64,000 nucleotides of DNA, taken from NCBI RefSeq assembly GCF_018403245.1, contig NZ_BOSH01000005.1:124001-188000 (forward strand), given 5' to 3'. Below, one piece after another: positions 26,650-34,352 of the stretch. How positions within the stretch are numbered: the first letter of the stretch is position 1; each line of letters starts with the position of its first letter. The translations under genes and the position numbers were made by a program. The notes beneath the pieces are model-generated. The model saw nothing but the letters and a program-made list of their open reading frames with translations. It was not told the origin of the DNA and ran no database searches. Source of the stretch: Paenibacillus sp. J2TS4 (GTDB lineage Bacteria > Bacillota > Bacilli > Paenibacillales > NBRC-103111).

Positions 26650-27174
26650 ATGGATTGTTATTTTTCCAGATGTTCAAGCCTATTTTACGATAAGAAGTAT
26701 CTTGAATTTCTGTTGGAGCACTACACGCAATTAAATTTGCCTTACTCGTTCCCGGCAGCACTCAGCTTCCTGGCCAGCCCTATTCTGATGGAAGCGGAAG
26801 CTTTTCTGTGCTTTAACGAAGATTACGAGACTATCGGAGCCTTGGGGTACATCTATGGAACCGGGGAAAATCAATATGAAGATACGCAGGTGGTACAAAT
26901 TCAAATCGTCTTCCTGCTGGAGGAATACCGCAGAACTCGGCTATTTCTGCAAGGGCTTCAATATTTGACGCAATACATCGCTCAGTTGGACAGAGAAGTG
27001 CGGGAAATTCGCTTCTGGGCACCGGCGGACAATGATTTACGTAAGCTTTGTACAAAAGTTGCGGAGCGAAAAACTACCGCAGAATCGGTCTTTGGCGAAA
27101 TAGATGAATATCGAGCTTCCTTTCAGGCCTGGCATTCGTATGCTGCAAAGTTTCGTCATGAAACGTACTTTTAA
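26650..27174 (+). CDS. GNAT-like protein A of the exporter locus
   Basis: The 174-residue protein aligns along its length with the gene at 29371-29880. The N-terminal 'MDCYFSRC' corresponds to 'MYSYMKRC', and 'EEYRRTRLFLQGLQYLTQYI' to the GNAT motif-A region of the partner. I choose the ATG at 26650 because of that alignment and an AGGGAG upstream; the frame opens 16 codons earlier. The canonical acetyl-CoA pyrophosphate loop (R/QxxGxG) is degenerate, so it may bind acyl-CoA unusually or be inactive. It is the first gene of a rightward operon, 20 bases before an ABC exporter. Modification of the exported molecule is the simplest guess. Confidence 0.72.
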   Translation: MDCYFSRCSSLFYDKKYLEFLLEHYTQLNLPYSFPAALSFLASPILMEAEAFLCFNEDYETIGALGYIYGTGENQYEDTQVVQIQIVFLLEEYRRTRLFLQGLQYLTQYIAQLDREVREIRFWAPADNDLRKLCTKVAERKTTAESVFGEIDEYRASFQAWHSYAAKFRHETYF

Positions 27175-27194
27175 CAACATAAGGAGACGTTGCC

Positions 27195-29354
27195 ATGCTT
27201 GCCGTCATCAAAAATCTGCTGGGCTATATGCGTCCCTACAAGCTGCTGGCTTCTCTGTTTTTCTTCACTTTATTCCTTGATCTGGCTTTCATCTCGCTCG
27301 CGCCGCTCAGCTTTAAATTTATAATTGATCATGCGATTGAGCCGGGAGATAAAGAGTATTTCTTCCGGATCCTCCTGGTGCTGGGAATTGGCGGGCTGGT
27401 CTGTGTCCTCTCCGGGATTGGGAGCGATTACGTCCTCGCCAAGTTAAACGCGCGGGTCCAGACCGACTTGAGAAGAAAGTTGTTTGTGCAGATGCAGCGG
27501 TTGAACATCGATTTTTACAACCAAAAACGCTCCGGGGAGCTGGTCTCTCATTTCTCCGTCGATTTGCCTGCGATTGAAGGGGCGATGACCTCGATTTTTA
27601 CCACGGGCATTCAGTCACTGGTTACCGTCATTATCAGTATCGCTGTGCTTTTTTATTTGCAGTGGAGTATGGCGCTCCTCATTCTGATTGGCGGGGCCCT
27701 GATCTTTATCGGTCCGTATTTCCTCAGTCGCCGTGCTCAAGCGGTCTATGCCGGGTATAAGGAGCAGGTAGCGGCCATGACGAGTGACGTGCAGGAAAAT
27801 GTGAAGGCACAAAAGGTTATTAAAGGCTTCAATCTGCAGGCGGCTATGATGGACAAGTTCAATGCCCGGCTAAAAGCTTTATTCCTCAGCAGCTATAAGC
27901 AAAATGTGATGAACGCCCAGTTAGAACGAGTCCCGATGGTCAGCCTGCTCCTCGTTCACCTCTCGATTATCGGGTTTGGCTCTTATATGGCGTTGCAGGG
28001 CTATATTACGATCGGCTCTCTCGTCGCTTTCTTCACGATGTATACGTCGATGGGGAACTCCGTATTCAGCTTGACCTTCATTATTCCGGCCTTTACGGAT
28101 GCTCTTGTCAGTATGGAGCGGATCGGCGGGCTGCTGAAGCAACCTGGGGAAGCAGCGGGCGGTTCCGAGTCCGTCCCGTTGCAGCGGCGGCAGCTGCAGG
28201 TCGAAGCAGATCAGGTCACCTTCAGCTATAATCCAAATCAACCTGTGCTGAAGCAGATCAGTCTGAGCATTCCTGCCGGAACCACGGCGGCCTTCGTCGG
28301 CTCCAGCGGCTCCGGTAAAAGTACGATGGTGCAGCTGCTGCTGGGTCTCTACGAGCCTGACAGCGGCCAGGTCCGCATTAACGGCTCCAGCCTCCAGACG
28401 CTCGATCGAAGCCTGTATCGGGAGCAAATCGGCATTGTCTTTCAGGATAACTTCCTGTTCCAAGGAACTTTGCTGGAGAACATTCGCATTAGCCGCCCTG
28501 TAGCTTCCTTCGACGAGGTCGTCGCAGCGGCGAAACAAGCCGAAATCCATGATTACATCTACAGTCTCCCGGACGGGTATGAGACACAGGTATGGGATGA
28601 GGGCAGCAATTTCTCCGGCGGACAGCGCCAGCGGCTCGCCATAGCCAGAGCGATCTTGAGAGATCCTCCTCTCTTGCTTCTGGATGAAGCAACCTCCGCA
28701 CTGGATCCGATCTCGGAGGCGTCGATTAACGAGACCTTCGCGAAGCTCGGGCGGGACCGGACCGTCATTACGGTGACTCACCGCCTCGCCTCCATTGCCG
28801 GGGCCGATCACATCTTTGTTTTCGATCAGGGGAACCTGGTGGAAAACGGAAGCCATCAGCAGTTGCTTGAAAAAGGCGGAACCTATAAAAATATGTGGGA
28901 TAAACAAAGCGGCCTATCTCTATCTAATGGCGGGCAGGAAGCGAGCATTCACGTGGATCGCCTTTCGCGGCTTCCTTTTTTCCATGGGGTCGATCTGGAT
29001 GTGCTGAAGGAAATTGCCAATCTGTTCAACACCGAAACCTTCACAGCGGGACAGTCTATTCTCAGCGAAGGGGATACCGGGGAAAAGTTTTACTTGATTG
29101 CGCGGGGAAGGGTGGAGGTTACGCAAAGGGCGGCAGACCCGGATGCGGAGCAAAATCGGCTGGCCGTTCTGGAGGACGGAGATCATTTTGGAGAGATTGC
29201 CTTGCTGGAGGACATTCCGCGAACGGCGACCGTGACGGCAATAACTCCTTGTGTTTTGTTGACTCTTCAACGGAAGGTGCTTCATTACATTCTGTCCCAG
29301 TATCCAGACATCAATGCTTACATCAGACGAACGTTGAAGGAACGAAGAAGCTAG
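27195..29354 (+). CDS. ABC exporter with C-terminal cyclic-nucleotide-binding domain
   Basis: The 719-residue half-transporter has a six-span exporter domain (about residues 10-310) and a nucleotide-binding domain. Walker A 'GSSGSGKST' is near 369, the signature 'FSGGQRQR' near 473 and Walker B 'LLLLDEATSALD' near 494. From about 585 to 715 a cNMP/CAP-effector fold is appended, with an intact phosphate-binding cassette 'FGEIALLEDIPRTATVTA'. No C39 peptidase domain is present, so any peptide cargo would lack a double-glycine leader or be processed otherwise. AAGGAG precedes the ATG. The appended domain suggests transport gated by a cyclic nucleotide or related ligand. Genes on both sides encode paralogous GNAT-like proteins. 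Confidence 0.92.
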   Translation: MLAVIKNLLGYMRPYKLLASLFFFTLFLDLAFISLAPLSFKFIIDHAIEPGDKEYFFRILLVLGIGGLVCVLSGIGSDYVLAKLNARVQTDLRRKLFVQMQRLNIDFYNQKRSGELVSHFSVDLPAIEGAMTSIFTTGIQSLVTVIISIAVLFYLQWSMALLILIGGALIFIGPYFLSRRAQAVYAGYKEQVAAMTSDVQENVKAQKVIKGFNLQAAMMDKFNARLKALFLSSYKQNVMNAQLERVPMVSLLLVHLSIIGFGSYMALQGYITIGSLVAFFTMYTSMGNSVFSLTFIIPAFTDALVSMERIGGLLKQPGEAAGGSESVPLQRRQLQVEADQVTFSYNPNQPVLKQISLSIPAGTTAAFVGSSGSGKSTMVQLLLGLYEPDSGQVRINGSSLQTLDRSLYREQIGIVFQDNFLFQGTLLENIRISRPVASFDEVVAAAKQAEIHDYIYSLPDGYETQVWDEGSNFSGGQRQRLAIARAILRDPPLLLLDEATSALDPISEASINETFAKLGRDRTVITVTHRLASIAGADHIFVFDQGNLVENGSHQQLLEKGGTYKNMWDKQSGLSLSNGGQEASIHVDRLSRLPFFHGVDLDVLKEIANLFNTETFTAGQSILSEGDTGEKFYLIARGRVEVTQRAADPDAEQNRLAVLEDGDHFGEIALLEDIPRTATVTAITPCVLLTLQRKVLHYILSQYPDINAYIRRTLKERRS

Positions 29355-29370
29355 GAGGTGCTCACGCCCT

Positions 29371-29880
29371 ATGTATTCCTACATGAAACGCTGCGAAAGC
29401 GATGAAGATTTCGCGCAGTTTACTCTGTTTCTTATCCGGCACAGTACGGAATTTCACAGCCGATTTTCATTTGCCGAAGCTTTGGAGCATTTCTTGGGCA
29501 TCATTAACAACTGTCGGATCTTGCTGGCTATGGACCGTCACAATCAGTTGATTGGCTGGGTCAATTACTGGTATGCCACGGCCGATTACGAGTTCGACCC
29601 TCACGGTGAGCTGGCCTTTATCGACTCCGTTATTATTAATAAGGAATATCGGAGCGGCCGAGTTTTCTTGAAAGGATTCCAGGACATGATCTGTCTGATC
29701 GCCGAGGAGAACCGGCAGGTCAAGACGGTGCAATTTCATGCCCTGGCGGACAATGCCTACCTAAACCGGCTTTATTCCAAGTTTGCCCATATTGTCGGCA
29801 GTAGCGAGGGCTACTTTGGAAGCGAGAACGTATATTCCACCGATTTCGATCAGCTGCTTCAATATTTAAAAGAGCGGTAA
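29371..29880 (+). CDS. GNAT-like protein B of the exporter locus
   Basis: The 169-residue protein is a paralogue of the one at 26650. It has the strand-4/helix-3 region 'IDSVIINKEYRSGRVFLKGF' at about residues 86-105, where a GNAT would bind acetyl-CoA, followed by 'HALADNAYLNRLYSKFA'. The conserved 'YxRC' start is shared with protein A. The ribosome binding site AGGAGGTG lies about ten bases before the ATG, and the gene starts 16 bases after the ABC exporter ends. Two such proteins around one exporter suggests a heterodimer or two successive modifications of one cargo. No enzyme activity can be claimed. Confidence 0.75.
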   Translation: MYSYMKRCESDEDFAQFTLFLIRHSTEFHSRFSFAEALEHFLGIINNCRILLAMDRHNQLIGWVNYWYATADYEFDPHGELAFIDSVIINKEYRSGRVFLKGFQDMICLIAEENRQVKTVQFHALADNAYLNRLYSKFAHIVGSSEGYFGSENVYSTDFDQLLQYLKER

Positions 29881-29884
29881 ATTA

Positions 29885-29974
29885 ATGCAGTTGCGAGAAA
29901 CGGATGGGGTTCCAATCGCTGTTGTTCCCAGATCGTTTGGATCTAATAAATCCTCCGAGGAAACGATCTACTAA
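29885..29974 (+). CDS. Possible small ORF of 29 residues after GNAT-like protein B
   Basis: An ATG four bases after the preceding stop codon opens a 29-codon frame with only a weak AGAGCGG upstream. The product contains 'VPRSFGSNKSS', which resembles 'PPKSFINKSGKS' of the well-supported small ORF at 30168. That resemblance is the only reason to list it. It has no leader, Cys or membrane segment. It could be chance. Confidence 0.3.
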   Translation: MQLRETDGVPIAVVPRSFGSNKSSEETIY

Positions 29975-30167
29975 ACCAGCCCATGCTTACGAAGCTAGCT
30001 TTCTGCGCTCTTAGACCGCTTCGCGGAGATCGGCACTCCTCCAGCGAAATTAAACTACGAAGAAACTGGGGAAATGTAATCGAAAATACAGAATCGGACG
30101 GTGTGATCCGCTAAGATATTGACAAGAGGGCAGCGAGTCGCTTCAAAATAGAAAGGAGGTGCAGCCC

Positions 30168-30269
30168 ATGATTCCACCGAAAAGTTTCATCAATAAGTCG
30201 GGAAAGAGCCATATTTCCAAACTGCTTCAACAAAACGAGCAATTGAGAACATCCGCGGCGAAGTCATAA
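30168..30269 (+). CDS. Small cationic peptide ORF, 33 residues, candidate cargo of the exporter locus
   Basis: A 33-codon frame starts at an ATG preceded by AAAGGAGG with eight bases between, one of the strongest ribosome binding sites in the window. The product begins 'MIPPKSFINKSGKSHI' and ends 'RTSAAKS'. It is Lys/Ser-rich with net positive charge, and has no Cys, signal peptide, membrane segment or double-glycine site. It lies 287 bases downstream of the second GNAT-like gene on the same strand and is followed by a strong hairpin. The setting suggests a peptide modified and exported by the neighbours, but it could be an unrelated small protein. I do not recognise the sequence. Confidence 0.6.
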   Translation: MIPPKSFINKSGKSHISKLLQQNEQLRTSAAKS

Positions 30270-30322
30270 TCGGCAGCCGCCGAGCACTCAACCTGTAATT
30301 CAAACTATTGCGGCACACGCAG

Positions 30323-30357
30323 AACAAGCTGGCATCGGAAATCGATGCCAGCTTGTT
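30323..30357. terminator. Bidirectional terminator, perfect 15-bp stem
   Basis: The arm at 30323-30337 (AACAAGCTGGCATCG) pairs perfectly with 30343-30357 across a five-base loop. It lies between the rightward small-peptide locus and leftward htpG. T-runs are short on both sides. Confidence 0.75.
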
Positions 30358-30378
30358 AATTCATTATGGAAATTCGCT

Positions 30379-32274
30379 TTATTGGCTGGAGGATACCATG
30401 ATTTGGCATACATCATTAGTAAACTGCACTGGATCCTCAACCGCTAATCCCTCGATCAAGAGAGCCTGATTATACAACAGGTTGGTGAATAGATTCAGCT
30501 TCTCTTTATCTTTTTCAAAGGCATTTTTTAACGACGCGAAAACTTCATGATTTTTATTGATCTCCAGTACTTTCTCGGCCTGCACATTCGGATTGTTCGG
30601 CATCGATTTCAATATCTTTTCCATCTCGATCGTCACTTCGCCATCGGTGGACAGACATACCGGGTGTGATCTTAACCGTTTGGACACCCTGACCTCTTTT
30701 ACTTTACCCGACAAAATGTCCTTCATAGCCTCGAACAGATCTTTGTTATCTTCCTCTTCCCCGGCTTCCGCGTTATCCGTCTGATCCTCGGATTCGATTC
30801 CTAAGTCGCCGCTCGATACCGATCGGAATTCCTTCTCTTTATAGTTCGTCAGCATTCGAATGGCGAATTCATCGATATCCTCGGTAAAGTACAGGATTTC
30901 AAAACCTTTCTCGGCTACGAGCTCTGTCTGCGGAAGCTTCTCGATTCTTTCGATCGTTTCCCCGGAAGCATAATAAATGTATTTCTGATCTTCGGGCATT
31001 CTCGATACATAATCGTCCAAAGTGACCAGCTTTTTCTCTTTGGAGGAATAGAACATCAGCAGGTCCTGCAAATCCTCTTTATGACTTCCATAGTCGCTGT
31101 AAACTCCGTATTTTAACTGGCGGCCAAACTGCTTGAAAAATTCCTCGTACTTCTCTCTTTCATCTCTCAACAGGCTTTGCAGTTGACCTTTAATTTTGTT
31201 CTTGATATTCTTGGCGATCAGCTTAAGCTGGCGGTCATGCTGCAGCATTTCCCGCGAAATGTTAAGCGACAGATCTTCCGAATCGACCATGCCTTTAACA
31301 AAGCTGAAATAATCCGGAAGCAAATCGGAGCACTTGTTCATAATTAATACGCCGTTGGAATACAGCTCCAGCCCTTTTTCAAACTCGGCCGTGTAATAAT
31401 CGTAAGGGATGCTCTCCGGGATGAACATAATCGCATTGTAGCTCACGGTGCCTTCTACGCTGATGTGAATATGCTTGAGCGGTTTGTCAAAGCCATAACG
31501 CTTCTCGGTATAGAAGTTGGCGTAATCCTCTTCTGTGAGCTCGCTTTTATTCTTTTTCCAAATCGGAACCATGCTGTTGACGGTCTGCTCTTCCTGGTAT
31601 TCCTCGAATTCATTGTCGCTGCCTTCTTTAAGCCGGGAACTGGTCACCTCCATGCGGATGGGGTAACGGATGAAGTCGGAGTATTTTTTGATAATCGCCT
31701 TCAGGCGGTATTCCTCCAGGTATTCGTCGTACTGATCATCCTCTGTATTTTCCTTAATCTTCAGAATGATCTCGGTCCCGACCGTTTCTTTCTCACATGG
31801 CTCGATCGTATACCCGTCCGCTCCTCTGGACTCCCACTTGTAAGCCTCGTCGCTGCCTAATGCTTTCGTAATGACCGTGACCACATCGGCCACCATAAAA
31901 GCAGAATAGAATCCGACGCCGAATTGTCCGATGATCTCATGGCCATCCTTGGATTCGTTCTCTTTCTTGAAAGCAAGCGATCCGCTCTTCGCTATAACGC
32001 CAAGATTATTTTCCAGCTCTTCCTTGCTCATCCCGATCCCTGTATCGGAAATCGTTAATGTCCGGTTGGTCTTGTCAGGCTTCACCTGGATATAGTAGTT
32101 GTCCTTGTCGAACACCATCTGCTCGTCGGTCAGAGCCTTGTAGTAGATTTTATCTATCGCATCACTGGCATTGGAAATCAACTCTCTTAAAAAGATTTCT
32201 CTATGGGTGTAAATAGAGTTAATCATCATTTCCAAAAGTCGCTTCGATTCTGCTTTGAACTGTTTTTTAGCCAT
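30379..32274 (-). CDS. htpG: Molecular chaperone HtpG (bacterial Hsp90)
   Basis: The 631-residue protein has the GHKL ATPase motifs 'NASDAIDK' near residue 37, 'DTGIGM' near 79 and '[13 protein letters not shown]' near 118, then the middle and C-terminal dimerisation domains of Hsp90. It acts as an ATP-dependent homodimeric chaperone in the cytoplasm. It is a single-gene unit with a perfect-spacing sigma-A promoter and a CIRCE element between promoter and start codon, so it should be repressed by HrcA. In Bacillus subtilis htpG is not an HrcA target, so this is a regulatory difference. Confidence 0.97.
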   Translation of the reverse strand: MAKKQFKAESKRLLEMMINSIYTHREIFLRELISNASDAIDKIYYKALTDEQMVFDKDNYYIQVKPDKTNRTLTISDTGIGMSKEELENNLGVIAKSGSLAFKKENESKDGHEIIGQFGVGFYSAFMVADVVTVITKALGSDEAYKWESRGADGYTIEPCEKETVGTEIILKIKENTEDDQYDEYLEEYRLKAIIKKYSDFIRYPIRMEVTSSRLKEGSDNEFEEYQEEQTVNSMVPIWKKNKSELTEEDYANFYTEKRYGFDKPLKHIHISVEGTVSYNAIMFIPESIPYDYYTAEFEKGLELYSNGVLIMNKCSDLLPDYFSFVKGMVDSEDLSLNISREMLQHDRQLKLIAKNIKNKIKGQLQSLLRDEREKYEEFFKQFGRQLKYGVYSDYGSHKEDLQDLLMFYSSKEKKLVTLDDYVSRMPEDQKYIYYASGETIERIEKLPQTELVAEKGFEILYFTEDIDEFAIRMLTNYKEKEFRSVSSGDLGIESEDQTDNAEAGEEEDNKDLFEAMKDILSGKVKEVRVSKRLRSHPVCLSTDGEVTIEMEKILKSMPNNPNVQAEKVLEINKNHEVFASLKNAFEKDKEKLNLFTNLLYNQALLIEGLAVEDPVQFTNDVCQIMVSSSQ

Positions 32275-32311
32275 AGCTATCTCCCCTTTCCATTATTCCT
32301 AATATAAATCG

Positions 32312-32338
32312 TTAGCACTCTCACACATCGAGTGCCAG
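32312..32338. promoter_or_regulatory. CIRCE element (HrcA operator) upstream of htpG
   Basis: TTAGCACTC, nine bases, then GAGTGCCAG matches the CIRCE inverted repeat TTAGCACTC-N9-GAGTGCTAA with two changes at the end of the right arm. It lies just downstream of the htpG promoter. Confidence 0.92.
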
Positions 32339-32346
32339 TCATTAGT

Positions 32347-32375
32347 TTTATAGCATTTCTCCCTCTTTATGTCAA
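32347..32375 (-). promoter_or_regulatory. Sigma-A promoter of htpG
   Basis: On the minus strand TTGACA (32375-32370) is followed after exactly 17 bp by TATAAA (32352-32347). Transcription would start at the edge of the CIRCE element. Confidence 0.9.
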
Positions 32376-32458
32376 TACATCCTGGGACAATCGTTATGAA
32401 AGAATCCACGAGAGATTCCACGACAGAATTCATAAAAGGCAAGGACGGAGAGGGTCTT

Positions 32459-32530
32459 CTATATATGTGGCGCTAAAGAAAGCCATCCTTCCGTCCCGAA
32501 GGAAAGTGCCCCCGAAGCTTCAAACATTGA
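32459..32530. repeat. MITE-like dispersed repeat, copy 3 (left half)
   Basis: The copy starts CTATATATGTGGCGCTAAAG, matching the left end of the 7952-8152 element. It continues through CCCGAAGGAAAGTGCC and GAAGCTTCAAACAT, then stops near the end of the EIIC gene. The right half is absent. Confidence 0.7.
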
Positions 32531-32544
32531 GCGATCCTGCTCCT

Positions 32545-33564
32545 CTACGACCGTTCACCCGTATAAATACGCATGTGCCCCGGCTGGATCCAGCCCCGCT
32601 TTCTCATCCATTCCGACAGAATCCAACTGATGACGGCCGGTCCGATAAAATGCAGCACAATGATTTGAACGAGCACCGCAGTGGAAAAGCCCATCGTCGT
32701 CAAGGTCATAATCTGACCGACGAGACCGCTGGTCCCCATTCCGGCTCCGGCGGCGTTGTTCAACATGGGCCAGACGGTCGCGCCGATCGGCGCAAGGATG
32801 ATTCCCGCCACTGTCGGCGGAATCAATATTAGCGGATAGCGGACGATATTCGGCACCTGCAGCATCGAAGTGCCCAGTCCTTGCGCGAGCAGTCCGCCCA
32901 CTTTATTGTCCCGGTAGCTGCTGACCGCAAAGCCGATCATCTGCGCACTGCAGCCAATCGTTGCCGCCCCGGCGGCTAACCCGCTTAAATCCAGCATGAA
33001 CGCAATCGCTGCGCTGGATATAGGCGCCGTCAACGCGAGCCCCATTAAGGTCGCGACCAGAATGCTCATAATGAGCGGCTTCTGCTCCGTCCCCCAGACG
33101 ATCCAGCTGCCGAACGTCGTCATCGCATTCGCAATCGCGGGGCCTATAAATTTGGCTGCAAAAAAACCGGTAAGGATCGTTACAAAAGGGGTAACGATAA
33201 TGTCCACCTTCGTCTCTTTGCTGACCAGCTTGCCTATCTCCACCGATAGCAATGCTGCGATATAGCTGCCGGCCGGACCGCCAAATTCTGCCCCCGCCGC
33301 CCCCGTAGCTACCGCTGCAAACAAGACCAGCGGCGGAGCCCCGAGTCCGAAGGCGATGGCCGCGCCAATCGCCGGCCCCATTAAGCCCATGGCCAGCTGC
33401 CCCATCTCCGCAAACAGCGGCCAACCGGCCTGCTCGCCGATCGTTCGCAGTATCAGCCCGATAATCAGCGACGCAAATAGCCCCAGCGCCATATAACTAA
33501 GCGCATCTCTAATATAGGCTTTCGCAGTCAGCCGAACCCCTTTTCGCTTCAAAAAGCTGTGCAT
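32545..33564 (-). CDS. PTS EIIC-like membrane protein (PfoR/EIIC_2 type)
   Basis: The 339-residue, very hydrophobic protein has eight to ten membrane segments and Gly/Ala-rich loops such as 'GAAGAEFGGPAGSYIAALLS' and 'TAPISSAAIAFMLDLSG'. These are typical of the EIIC_2/PfoR family of PTS transporter membrane subunits. The start at 33564 is chosen because GGAGG precedes it. No EIIA or EIIB gene is adjacent, so phosphotransfer partners must come from elsewhere or the protein works without them. The substrate is unknown. A MITE-like copy separates it from the htpG promoter region. Confidence 0.82.
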   Translation of the reverse strand: MHSFLKRKGVRLTAKAYIRDALSYMALGLFASLIIGLILRTIGEQAGWPLFAEMGQLAMGLMGPAIGAAIAFGLGAPPLVLFAAVATGAAGAEFGGPAGSYIAALLSVEIGKLVSKETKVDIIVTPFVTILTGFFAAKFIGPAIANAMTTFGSWIVWGTEQKPLIMSILVATLMGLALTAPISSAAIAFMLDLSGLAAGAATIGCSAQMIGFAVSSYRDNKVGGLLAQGLGTSMLQVPNIVRYPLILIPPTVAGIILAPIGATVWPMLNNAAGAGMGTSGLVGQIMTLTTMGFSTAVLVQIIVLHFIGPAVISWILSEWMRKRGWIQPGHMRIYTGERS

Positions 33565-33669
33565 TTCGCTTCCTCCAAACTTCAATTAAGAGTCCTTGTT
33601 GAAGAATCCCCTAGTCCTTTTCCACAACTGGATTGGAAAACCCTTCTTTAAAGCGGAAGTGGGTAGCGT

Positions 33670-33858
33670 CTAACTGTATTTTATGTAGGTAAATTGAAGC
33701 AAATGGCGTAAATTACTAAATTAGATGGAAAAACTGCATTTAAAATGGAGGTTTTTTTCTGATATCCCTCTTTTAGTCAAAAATAGATGGAGGTTTTCCA
33801 TTTAGTTTTCGTTTTTAACCTCAAACGGAGCAAACTAGCTGCATGAAATCCATTTAGA
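33670..33858. repeat. Spaced short-dyad array, family C (second locus)
   Basis: The stretch contains TGGAAAAACTGCATTTAAAA, AGATGGAGGTTTTCCATTTA and CTGCATGAAATCCATTTAG, the same order of elements as at 21365-21525. The whole gap 33565-34352 otherwise holds only the terminator and tandem repeat below. Confidence 0.6.
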
Positions 33859-34035
33859 CCCCTATGCCGTGCGTGCTAACGCGGCACCAGCAGTTGTCCT
33901 ATTCTGCGACCATTTAGCCATCTATGCCTCGGTGGGGTGCCACGAGGCGGGTTGTTCCGTTGGCTATGTGATGAAGTCGGTATGATTTGATAAGCTGTTT
34001 TCCTGCAGCAACGGCTCGAATGGATCAATCAAGAC

Positions 34036-34060
34036 GAAAAGGGGGGGCTTATGCCCCCCA
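34036..34060 (-). terminator. Rho-independent terminator of the GH2/ABC operon
   Basis: GGGGGGC (34042-34048) pairs with GCCCCCC (34053-34059) across a TTAT loop. On the minus strand it is followed by CTTTTCGTCTT. It lies about 290 bases past the glycosidase stop codon. Confidence 0.85.
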
Positions 34061-34210
34061 GCAGAAATGATTCAAACTCTGTTAACTCTTCAAGCTTTAT
34101 TTGAATCTCTGAGCTTTTTTATCCTTCTAACTCTGTTGCTCTTCAAGCTGTTTCGAGCTGCTCTCAGCACTATTTGTTCCTATCTACTAGTTTACTCTCC
34201 AAGCTTTCTA

Positions 34211-34335
34211 CTCTTCTCGCTTTGCTCTACAAACTACTCTTCACGCTTTGCTCTACAACTACTCTTCACGCTTTGCTCTACAACTACTCTTCACGCTTTG
34301 CTCTACAACTACTCTTCACGCTTTGCTCCACAAGC
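34211..34335. repeat. 25-bp tandem repeat downstream of the glycosidase
   Basis: The unit CTCTTCACGCTTTGCTCTAC plus five bases recurs with exact 25-bp spacing (TCACG at 34241, 34266, 34291 and 34316). A diverged copy starts near 34211. The pyrimidine-rich plus strand gives Leu/Ser-rich frames that do not look like protein. It lies in the 3' untranslated region of the GH2 gene. Confidence 0.9.
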
Positions 34336-34352
34336 TTTTTACTTTGCAAGCT

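Noticed and set aside
30119..30149. TTGACA with a CAAAAT-like -10 just before the 33-residue ORF
   Set aside because: The implied transcription start would fall inside the ribosome binding site, so it is unlikely to be the promoter of that ORF.
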